Assembly: GCA_028679405.1 (NCBI GenBank)
Contig: JAJRBP010000166.1
Location: 1-13,236, forward strand
From: Methanoregulaceae archaeon
Lineage (GTDB): Archaea; Halobacteriota; Methanomicrobia; Methanomicrobiales; Methanospirillaceae
DNA length: 13,236 bases
Reading direction: 5' to 3'
Part shown: piece by piece, positions 5,571 to 11,529 of the stretch
Layout of the letters: every line of letters begins with the position of its first letter
How positions within the stretch are numbered: the first letter of the stretch is position 1
The notes under the pieces: generated by a model
Told to the model about the DNA's origin: nothing
Database searches by the model: none
Seen by the model: only the letters and a program-made list of their open reading frames with translations
Made by a program: the position numbers and the translations under genes

Positions 5571-6995
5571 ATGGGAAATACCACTTTTAAAAACCCCGGG
5601 CGGGGTCTGGTCATGCTCGTCGTTCTGATGGGAGTGGCGATGGGCGTCGTTGACGGTATAGTGGTCTCTATCGCCCTTCCAACGATCACGAGGGACTTTT
5701 CAGTGAATTTGTCTGATTCTCAGTGGATCATCACGGGGTACCTCGTCACCGAGACAAGCCTTCTCCTTATATTCGGCAGGGTTTCGGAATATACCGGAAG
5801 ATGGCGCCTCTTTCTTGCGGGGTTCGCCCTTTTTACTGCAAGCTCCCTTGCCTGCGGTCTCTCCGCGACTCTCCCCGAACTCATCATTTTTCGGATCCTC
5901 CAGGCGACCGGGGCAGCCATGGTCTTCTCCATCAGCAGCGCGATCATCTTTGAAGTCTTTCCCGAGGGGGAGCAGGGGCGGGCGATGGGGTATATCGGCG
6001 CAACAATTGCGATCGCGAGTATTGCAGCTCCGATCCTCGGAGGATTTATTACCGATTCCCTGGGCTGGCAGTATATATTTCTCATCAATGTCCCGATCGG
6101 ACTGGTGCTCCTTGGAATCGGGGGTACTTGCATGAAATTCCCCCGCGGGCACCATCCCCGTATCCCCATGGACTGGATCGGGGCAATCACGCTGGTAACC
6201 TTCATGGCAGGGTTGATCCTGCTCCTCAGCGAACTCGCGGGAAAGTCTTCGCCGGGCAGGGGTATCCTGGCATATTCCATGCTTTGCTTCGTCTCTCTCG
6301 GGATATTCCTGATTGCAGAGCGCAGACACCCTGCGCCCCTCCTCGATCTCCGGATATTTGATAACCGCCGTTTCCTGCTGGCCAACTCGAGCATGATCCT
6401 CCTTTTCATCGCGTTCTTCATGCTCAACATCATCGGGCCGTTCTACCTCGAGGTATCACTCGGGCTTACTCCTTCACGCGTCGGTCTCGTCTATCTGATC
6501 GCCCCTATCGTCATGGTCATCGCTTCACCGTTGACCGGGTGGCTGTATGACAGGTTCCAGTCAGGATTCTTCTCTGCATTGGGGATCGCCCTCGCGGGGG
6601 CATCTCTTCTGCTCCTGGGTTATGCCGCCCTGGTCCGGGATCTGACTCTCATCATCGCAGGATTTGTCCCGCTCGCGGTGGGAAGCGCACTGTTCCAGAG
6701 TGCGAACAATGTCGAGATCATGAGATCGCTTCCCATTGAAAAGGTGGGAACAGCTTCGAGCATCAGTGCGACCGTGAGAAATCTTGGAATGACGCTGGGG
6801 GTCTCCGTGGCCAGCATTCTCCTCACATTCGGACTGGCCGCAACCGGCTATCAGGGATCGGTGGAGGGTGCAGGACCCGGACTTCTCTCTCCGGTAATAA
6901 GCAGGATCCTGATCCTCGGGGCAATTTTCTGTGCGGTGGGGGCAGGCTTATCACTTTTAGGCAACCGCACCGACACAGATGTGCGTGAAGTCTGA
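5571..6995 (+). CDS. MFS drug/solute exporter, DHA2 (EmrB/QacA) type, 474 aa
   Basis: The protein is a polytopic membrane protein of about 474 residues, the usual length for the 14-TM DHA2 branch of the major facilitator superfamily. Visible signatures are D28 in the first helix (GVVDGIVVSIALPTI), SQWIITGYLV, motif A GRVSEYTGRWRLF (69-81), FRILQATGAAM, the antiporter motif C APILGGFI (153-160) and W166-QYIFLINVPIG (to 177). A second-half copy of the motif-A loop is TGWLYDRF. By family it exports lipophilic or cationic compounds by proton antiport; the substrate is not predictable. I chose the ATG at 5571, with GAGGA 10 nt upstream. An in-frame GTG at 5541 adds ten residues without a clear ribosome site. 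It is monocistronic and convergent with the RsbW-like gene, with only 5 bp between the stops. Confidence 0.9.
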   Translation: MGNTTFKNPGRGLVMLVVLMGVAMGVVDGIVVSIALPTITRDFSVNLSDSQWIITGYLVTETSLLLIFGRVSEYTGRWRLFLAGFALFTASSLACGLSATLPELIIFRILQATGAAMVFSISSAIIFEVFPEGEQGRAMGYIGATIAIASIAAPILGGFITDSLGWQYIFLINVPIGLVLLGIGGTCMKFPRGHHPRIPMDWIGAITLVTFMAGLILLLSELAGKSSPGRGILAYSMLCFVSLGIFLIAERRHPAPLLDLRIFDNRRFLLANSSMILLFIAFFMLNIIGPFYLEVSLGLTPSRVGLVYLIAPIVMVIASPLTGWLYDRFQSGFFSALGIALAGASLLLLGYAALVRDLTLIIAGFVPLAVGSALFQSANNVEIMRSLPIEKVGTASSISATVRNLGMTLGVSVASILLTFGLAATGYQGSVEGAGPGLLSPVISRILILGAIFCAVGAGLSLLGNRTDTDVREV

Positions 6996-7015
6996 ACAAT
7001 TCAGGTTTTTCTTTT
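6992..7015 (+). terminator. Terminator-like hairpin built from two facing stop codons
   Basis: CTGAA-CAA-TTCAG (6992-7004) contains the TGA of the MFS gene and the reverse-complement TGA of the kinase gene. On the plus strand it runs into TTTTTCTTTT. That T-rich tract is the Lys/Arg-rich C-terminus of the kinase gene read backwards. Confidence 0.4.
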
Positions 7016-7414
7016 CTTCATCGTGAATATATTTCTCCCATCCCGAAACTCGTAGGAGACTGCATCCATCACATTCCGGATCAGGAGGATACCAAGCCCC
7101 CCGACCGGCCGGTCCGGGATATCCCCGTGTATCTCTGCAGGAACGAACTGAATCGGGTTGAAAGGCGGGGCATCATCCTCAATCGTAATAGCCACTTCAT
7201 TGCCGGAGGCTTCGAACAGGAGCCGGATCTCTCCCTCCGGCTCCTTGTAACCATGGAGGATAATATTGGTAATCGCTTCGTCCGTTGCAAGTGCGGAATC
7301 GGATATTGCTTCGGGAGTCCAGCCGTTGGACGCCATAAAATCCGACAAGGCATCGAGGACCGCAGGAAGATTTCCGATCTCAGCCTTCAGAGTGCAGCTG
7401 AAATGATTCTGCAT
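7001..7414 (-). CDS. RsbW/SpoIIAB-like ATP-binding anti-sigma-type serine kinase, 137 aa
   Basis: This is a single-domain GHKL ATPase of the HATPase_c_2 (RsbW-like) class at typical length. The N box is D45-E46-AITN50-IILHGY. The G1 loop is E79-D80-D81-APPFNP. The G2 loop is GGLGILLIRNVMDAVSYE (105-122), ending in the family's DGRNIFTMKK. Known relatives bind ATP and phosphorylate the serine of a STAS partner, or bind a regulatory target when that partner is phosphorylated. The stand-alone STAS protein at 7869 and the STAS fusion at 1293 are candidate partners (inference). Archaea have no sigma factor, so the target is unknown. The ATG at 7414 overlaps the upstream stop by one base, with GAGG 5 nt upstream; GTG at 7417 is an alternative. 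It is translationally coupled to the preceding small gene. Confidence 0.88.
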   Translation of the reverse strand: MQNHFSCTLKAEIGNLPAVLDALSDFMASNGWTPEAISDSALATDEAITNIILHGYKEPEGEIRLLFEASGNEVAITIEDDAPPFNPIQFVPAEIHGDIPDRPVGGLGILLIRNVMDAVSYEFRDGRNIFTMKKRKT

Positions 7415-7650
7415 CACATCCTCTCCCCATCCGGATAGTCAGATGGATATTGGCCTGATCGATCCCAATCTTCGGTTATAACCAGATCACACCTGAAAAG
7501 AGCCTTTACCTCCGGATTTCTCCTGATTAAATTGATCTGTTCCACGGACAGCTTCATACGAATCATCGCGCCTGAGATGTAATTCGTGATGCTCTCGATA
7601 AGGCCGTAGACCTGGAGGGAAGGTGACCTGTGGATGAAGGAGAGACCCAT
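7414..7650 (-). CDS. Unknown 78-aa protein coupled to the RsbW-like kinase
   Basis: I do not recognise this protein. It is soluble, with a moderately hydrophobic first half (LQVYGLIESITNYISGAMIRM), a basic stretch (LIRRNPEVKALFRC) and an acidic end (TEDWDRSGQYPSDYPDGERM). Support for it being real is contextual. GGGAG lies 8 nt before the ATG at 7650. A TATA-like CCTTTAATG lies about 40 bp upstream. Its stop TGA shares a base with the ATG of the kinase gene, the arrangement of coupled cistrons. In partner-switching operons this position often holds a regulator or partner of the kinase; that role here is inference only. Confidence 0.6.
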   Translation of the reverse strand: MGLSFIHRSPSLQVYGLIESITNYISGAMIRMKLSVEQINLIRRNPEVKALFRCDLVITEDWDRSGQYPSDYPDGERM

Positions 7651-7868
7651 TGTTATGACTCCCGGTACCAGATCTCACTCACTGACGCATTAAAGGTCAC
7701 CGCCGCAACGCTGAACTGGTATCACACATTTCCGAACATAATTTTAATGAATGGCGGATATGAGATTTACACAAATCATCAGTAAGAGGATCGGATTCAT
7801 GAAGGATGGGGAGACGGGATTATCTTTCAGGACGACGAATAGTACTGCAGTACATCGGGTGAACAGCG
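7651..7868. promoter_or_regulatory. Shared divergent control region of the kinase and STAS operons
   Basis: This 218-bp gap lies between the two outward-facing operons of the putative partner-switching module. TATA-like CCTTTAATG (minus strand, 7689-7697) suits the kinase operon. ATTTTAATG (7741-7749) is the best plus-strand candidate and would leave a leader of roughly 95 nt before the STAS gene. GGGTGA at 7857-7862, 6 nt before the ATG at 7869, is the STAS ribosome site. A short open frame at 7799-7888 runs into the STAS gene out of frame and is not counted as a gene. Confidence 0.45.
7842..7853. promoter_or_regulatory. 12-bp perfect palindrome just before the STAS gene
   Basis: GTACTGCAGTAC is fully self-complementary and ends 15 bp before the ATG at 7869. 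It could be a dimer-binding site or fold in the leader. It shares GTA...TAC ends with the palindrome at 790-803, which may be chance. Confidence 0.3.
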
Positions 7869-8204
7869 ATGGAAGTCCGGAAATTTAATAAGCAGAGTTT
7901 TGTCCTGATAGAGGTTTCGGGCCGTGTGGATACGACAAGCGCACCGGATCTCGAGACGGAGATCAACCGGTTGATCGGAGAGGGCAACCGGAGATTACTC
8001 CTGAATATGTCGGATGTCGCGTACATAAGCAGTGGCGGACTCCGCGTGCTCCTTGCAACGGCGAAGAAACTCCGGGGAGACAATGACCGGCTTGGTCTCT
8101 GCTCCCCCTCACCTGAGGTGAACAAGATCCTCAAACTCGCAGGTTTCACCTCGATCTTCCCTATTTACGCCCATGAGGATGACGCAGTTGCCGCCTGGAA
8201 ATGA
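7869..8204 (+). CDS. STAS-domain anti-sigma-factor-antagonist-like protein, 111 aa
   Basis: This is a single STAS domain at the usual SpoIIAA/RsbV length. It has IEVSGRVDTTSAPDLE (the beta-strand and first loop), LLLNMSDVAYISSGGLRVLL with Ser54/Ser55 at the phospho-switch position, and the closing LKLAGFTSIFPIY. In bacteria the serine is phosphorylated by an RsbW-like kinase; the unphosphorylated form sequesters that kinase. The divergent gene at 7001 encodes such a kinase, so this is its likely direct partner (inference). The start ATG at 7869 has GGGTGA upstream. The 3' end overlaps the metallo-beta-lactamase fusion gene by 32 nt in another frame, so the two are surely co-expressed. Confidence 0.9.
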   Translation: MEVRKFNKQSFVLIEVSGRVDTTSAPDLETEINRLIGEGNRRLLLNMSDVAYISSGGLRVLLATAKKLRGDNDRLGLCSPSPEVNKILKLAGFTSIFPIYAHEDDAVAAWK

Positions 8205-9891
8205 AATTATCAGTCAGGGAGAATGGCAGGAAGTCCCCGGTCTGGAAAATACTGCTCTTTTTCCCTACATCCGGAAAATTGATACGATCTCCTCCAATTC
8301 CTATCTCCTGTTGCAGCGGGATAACCTGATTCTTATCGATCCCGGGGGACTTCCCGAACAGACAGACACGATCTTTTCGGTTATTGATGATACAGGTCGT
8401 GACCGTCCGATAACCGCACTTCTCACCCATGTCCATATCGACCACTGCCTCCAGGCGCTGTTTCACCCCGGTTTCCGTGAGAGGGGGGTGGCACTCGGAG
8501 TTCAGGCAGAAGGTGCGTCAGCCCTCGAAAGAAAAGATACAAGACTCACTCAGGCAAGGCTGTTTAGCCAGGAACTCTGTGACACGAAGGTTGGGATAAG
8601 GCTTCTCGCAGGGGCAGATCACTCGGACACACGGTATTCTTTACATGGATGTGACATTCCGGTGCCTGATGGAAAGGCACTTGAGATGCAATCCCTCACG
8701 ATCGGGGCCGGAGAACCGATCGGTGTTTACCACACGCCCGGGCATAGTCCTGACAGTATATGTCTGAAGGCAGGTAACATCCTCTTCACGGGAGACCTTC
8801 TTTTTGCCGCAAATCCCGGAATTGCAGGGTTATGCGGATGGAGCCAGTCGGACCTTGTCTCATCGGTGAAAAAGATGATTTGGCTCCTTGAGCATGATAC
8901 GATTACTGTGTGCTGTCCAGGTCATGGCAGGATCCTCCCGGCCGGCCAGGCGCTCGCGATCCTCCGTAAGATGGAGAGGAATGTGGCATCGCTCTCCGGG
9001 ATTGATGAAATCAGTCCGGAATGGGCCAGGGAAACCGCCCTTTACGCAGATGATCTCATGGCAGAAGTGAGTGAGTTGTTCAGTGTAATCGCGGGGAGGC
9101 TGTACGTAGTATCACACATCATGGATGAACTCGAAGAGGCCGGGGAAGCGGAGAGAATCCGCTCCCTTGTCGGCACTGACGTAATCGATGGACTTATCGA
9201 GGACTTCACCAGGTTCGTAGAAGAATACAGGGCCGGAAGGAAGGTTGATGTTCACCTGACCCTGAAGGCAGGCCAGATCGTACAGAAACTCGATGACATT
9301 TTCGGTCGTGAAGATCTGGGGACGATTCTGGACCCATCGCTTGTCAGAAGGGCCGGTCGATTGCTCACCGACTATATGACGGTCTTCCGGGGGTTCCGGG
9401 TCGAGCCGTTAACAGGGGAAGTGGATACCCTGGGGAGTCTCAATACGTGCCTCCAATCAATCAGAGAAAGCCCGTACAGTGAAGAAGACCTCCTCGAACT
9501 CTCGGATGATATCGACGCGTATCAAAAAGCCCTTATCTCCCGGCTTGCATTTGTTCCTCTTCTCAAGGGGATCGATCTCGAATTCCAGAGAAGCCCCGCT
9601 GTCCCTCCTGCCTGCGCCTGTCTGGAGAGGTTCCCTGACTTTATCCGGACGATCCTTGAGGAGCTTAGCGGAAACGAGGTGACCGGGATTACAATCAAAA
9701 CGAGGGAACGTGATCGATCAGTCGAACTCAGTATATCAGGCCGTGGGGGAGTACATAGTATATCGGACCAAAAAGAACGTTTTTTAAAAAGGGAGTGCAG
9801 ATCCTGCGGAGGAACCTTCGTGCTGATAAGGGGGAAAGAACCTACGTTCCTCCTCACCTTTCCGATTGCCACTGGCCAATCTCTCGAGTAA
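8173..9891 (+). CDS. Metallo-beta-lactamase-fold protein with helical and degenerate HATPase-like C-terminus, 572 aa
   Basis: Residues 28-255 are a metallo-beta-lactamase domain with full metal ligands: H86-x-H88-x-D90-H91 (THVHIDHC), H191 (TPGHSPD), D208 (FTGDLLF) and H251 (CPGHGR). About 260-470 is acidic and largely helical (AGRLYVVSHIMDELEEAGEAE), possibly dimerising. Residues 495-565 look like the remains of a histidine-kinase ATPase domain: FIRTILEELSGN where an N box would be, VELSISGRGG, then CGGTFVLIRGKEPTFLLTFPIA like the terminal strands. The acidic/Asn and glycine residues of working N and G boxes are not clear, so kinase activity is doubtful. Likely a sensor or hydrolase (a di-metal active site is seen) feeding the STAS switch it overlaps (inference). 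ATG at 8179 is an alternative start, with GAGG directly before it. Confidence 0.82.
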   Translation: MRMTQLPPGNEIISQGEWQEVPGLENTALFPYIRKIDTISSNSYLLLQRDNLILIDPGGLPEQTDTIFSVIDDTGRDRPITALLTHVHIDHCLQALFHPGFRERGVALGVQAEGASALERKDTRLTQARLFSQELCDTKVGIRLLAGADHSDTRYSLHGCDIPVPDGKALEMQSLTIGAGEPIGVYHTPGHSPDSICLKAGNILFTGDLLFAANPGIAGLCGWSQSDLVSSVKKMIWLLEHDTITVCCPGHGRILPAGQALAILRKMERNVASLSGIDEISPEWARETALYADDLMAEVSELFSVIAGRLYVVSHIMDELEEAGEAERIRSLVGTDVIDGLIEDFTRFVEEYRAGRKVDVHLTLKAGQIVQKLDDIFGREDLGTILDPSLVRRAGRLLTDYMTVFRGFRVEPLTGEVDTLGSLNTCLQSIRESPYSEEDLLELSDDIDAYQKALISRLAFVPLLKGIDLEFQRSPAVPPACACLERFPDFIRTILEELSGNEVTGITIKTRERDRSVELSISGRGGVHSISDQKERFLKRECRSCGGTFVLIRGKEPTFLLTFPIATGQSLE

Positions 9892-10244
9892 TCCATCGAT
9901 TCTTGAGAATGAGGAAGTATACAAATTTTGAAAAACCGGCAGACCTGCCCCGGAGGGCTATCGTGGGGCAGACTCGGGCATACAAATTATTTAAGTCCCG
10001 ATCGTCATGTTGATTTATTGGATGGTGGATCTCTTGTTCTAAGTGGACCCGCAAAGTTTGGTCGTTTTATTCACCCTTGGCCTATCTCTCCGGTTCAGAC
10101 CACACCGTAGGAATGTATGTCCATTAGTGTCGAAGATCCGATCCTCCCTTTCACATGAATATTCAAAACAGCATCCGCATCGCTACATCCCTGCCCCGGA
10201 ATAAGTATGCGTTTGGTGCTTTCCGAATAGAAAAATAAGGTGCG
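9892..10244. other. Non-coding stretch with an inverted repeat and TATA-like boxes
   Basis: I see no convincing gene in these 353 bp. CTGCCCC (9945-9951) and GGGGCAG (9965-9971) are exact inverted arms with a 13-nt loop. ATACAAATT occurs twice, at 9919-9927 and near 9980. The second continues into ATTTAAG and could be a plus-strand TATA box with no evident gene behind it. A small RNA is possible but unsupported by any clear fold. Confidence 0.3.
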
Positions 10245-10400
10245 TTATTCCTCTGCCACGTCCTCCGACTGGCATGACGGGCACATTGGTCTTCTTCCGA
10301 CGCCCTTGAACCGCTCACCGCACTCTTTGCATCGGTATTCTTTCCCTTTTACGCGATCAGGCGGGATATCAATATCAACCGGTCCACCTACTGTGCACAA
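10245..10400 (-). CDS. Small zinc-ribbon protein, 51 aa, TTG start
   Basis: The minus strand encodes MCTVGGPVDIDIPPDRVKGK followed by a rubredoxin/rubrerythrin-like zinc ribbon: C24-x2-C27 (YRCKECGERFKG) and C40-x2-C43 (PMCPSCQSEDV), with an acidic tail. Four cysteines suggest one zinc (or iron) site; similar stand-alone ribbons are common in methanogens and their roles are mostly unknown. No ATG is available before the ribbon. TTG at 10400 is preceded by GAGGTG with a 7-nt spacer, a strong ribosome site that decides the start. The gene is divergent from the HAMP-protein gene. It is too short for most ORF cut-offs. Confidence 0.75.
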   Translation of the reverse strand: MCTVGGPVDIDIPPDRVKGKEYRCKECGERFKGVGRRPMCPSCQSEDVAEE

Positions 10401-10624
10401 CAGGTATCACCTCAACTGACAGGATTACGCTGGAACGTGATAATGTTATCGAATTCCGTCATGTTCTGTCCGCAGGAATTATGATTTCCTTTCCCTGGCG
10501 GAATTATCCTGTTTCTTTCGAATTCAAGGAGCGCTGCAATCCGGGCTCCCTCATTGTCATACGCGGGAAGTAATGGATGATAATAGTGCAAACCATTATG
10601 ATTCATCAGATCGAATGACCTGCT

Positions 10625-11056
10625 ATGTCTGAGACTGAGAGGGCAGGACACCTGAATGTCAATATGGGGATCAGAGTTCAAATCCCCATTTTTTACAAGC
10701 TTTTGGTGAGCATGCTCTTTATCGCAACACTCCCCATACTTCTTCTCGGGATTGTTACGATGGGAGGGACCAGGAGTATCATATCGAGTATTGGTCTTGA
10801 GAACAGTATCCTGATACTGACCCTTGTCACAGTCGGGGTTGTTCTTATGTGGAGCTTCTTTCTGGCCAACCGCATTACCAATCCCATTGTCCGGCTCTCT
10901 TCGCTCGCGACCGATATCAGTCGGGGGGATATCCGGAATCCAGACATCCCCATCATGACCAATGACGAGATTGGCGAGCTCGTCACGGCGTTCAATAAAA
11001 TGGTCAATACTTACAAGATCCTTGACACGCTCGCCAAAGAAGAGACACGGAAATAG
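10625..11056 (+). CDS. HAMP-domain membrane protein without sensor or output domain, 143 aa
   Basis: Two membrane segments (about residues 24-46 and 62-81) enclose an outside loop of only about 15 residues, too short for a sensor domain. They are followed by a HAMP domain (82-133) with N86-P87-IVRLSSLATDIS, a short connector and D114-EIGELVTAFNKMV. The protein stops ten residues later, so there is no kinase or methyl-accepting output domain. HAMP domains relay conformational signals across membranes; here the protein could only signal by contact with another protein, and the Roadblock/response-regulator genes just downstream are candidates (inference). The ATG at 10625 has no clear ribosome site; ATG at 10664 (residue 14) is an alternative. 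A 10-bp hairpin begins at its stop codon. Confidence 0.85.
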   Translation: MSETERAGHLNVNMGIRVQIPIFYKLLVSMLFIATLPILLLGIVTMGGTRSIISSIGLENSILILTLVTVGVVLMWSFFLANRITNPIVRLSSLATDISRGDIRNPDIPIMTNDEIGELVTAFNKMVNTYKILDTLAKEETRK

Positions 11057-11090
11057 GGGCCGGTTCAGGCTGAAAATTTCAACCGGCCCC
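11056..11090 (+). terminator. 10-bp perfect GC-rich hairpin after the HAMP gene
   Basis: GGGGCCGGTT (11056-11065) and AACCGGCCCC (11081-11090) are exact reverse complements with a 15-nt loop. The first G is the last base of the stop codon. No T-run follows directly, so it may act as a terminator, an attenuator or an mRNA-stabilising stem. Confidence 0.5.
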
Positions 11091-11163
11091 GATGTCAGGT
11101 CTATCCCCGGAAAAAGGGGGAAATCAGGCTGATAATTTTTGAGAACCTTAATTATCCTTATGG

Positions 11164-11529
11164 GTGAAAGTACAGATCCAGATGTTGAAACAGACGCTCC
11201 AGAAATTTTTTATCCTTGACGGCGTCTCTTCCGCCATGATCGTCAGGAAAGATGGCGAGGTTGTCGAGAAGGTTGAGTCGGGAGTGGTGAATGACAAACA
11301 TGTCGCCGCTGTCGTTGCGTTTGTCATGGCCGAATCCAGAGCAATGGCAACTCAGATCGGGCAGGAAAAACTCTCGATGGTGTTTGTTGAATTCCAGTCC
11401 AAGGCCCTTATGTCGGTCCCGATCACGGACGAACTGTATCTTGTCGTAATCGCAAATGCAAATGCGAATATTGCCAAGATCAGTCTTGAACTCAGAAAAA
11501 ACAGGGACCTAATCCTCTCGATGCTATGA
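11164..11529 (+). CDS. Roadblock/LC7-domain protein, 121 aa
   Basis: The whole protein is one Roadblock/LC7 (MglB-type) domain: an N-terminal helix (LKQTLQKFFILDGV), strand SAMIVRKDGEVVEKV, a long central helix (HVAAVVAFVMAESRAMATQIG), strands LSMVFVEFQSKALMSVPI and ELYLVVIANANA, and a final helix (IAKISLELRKNRDLI). Such proteins dimerise and act as scaffolds or GTPase-activating partners of small Ras-like GTPases; no MglA-type GTPase gene is in the window. GTG at 11164 is preceded about 28 bp upstream by the A/T box TGATAATTTTT (11129-11139) and has no Shine-Dalgarno site, suggesting a leaderless transcript. ATG at 11182 is the alternative. Its stop overlaps the next start (ATGA), so it leads a three-gene operon. 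Confidence 0.85.
   Translation: MKVQIQMLKQTLQKFFILDGVSSAMIVRKDGEVVEKVESGVVNDKHVAAVVAFVMAESRAMATQIGQEKLSMVFVEFQSKALMSVPITDELYLVVIANANANIAKISLELRKNRDLILSML

Noticed and set aside
5720..6433. Long minus-strand open frame of 237 residues inside the MFS gene
   Set aside because: It is the antisense shadow of a well-supported 14-TM transporter, and its product is an Arg/Ser/Pro-rich sequence without domain features.
7799..7888. 29-codon frame upstream of and overlapping the STAS start, as a possible regulatory leader peptide
   Set aside because: There is no ribosome site and no sign of conserved composition; such frames are expected by chance.
8888..9682. Possible frameshift or second gene within the MBL fusion
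   Set aside because: The main frame is open without interruption from 8173 to 9891 with even codon use; the alternative frames are short shadows.
10086..10115. GGTTCAGACC as a tRNA T-loop
   Set aside because: The flanking bases do not form a T-stem and no acceptor or anticodon arm is present.
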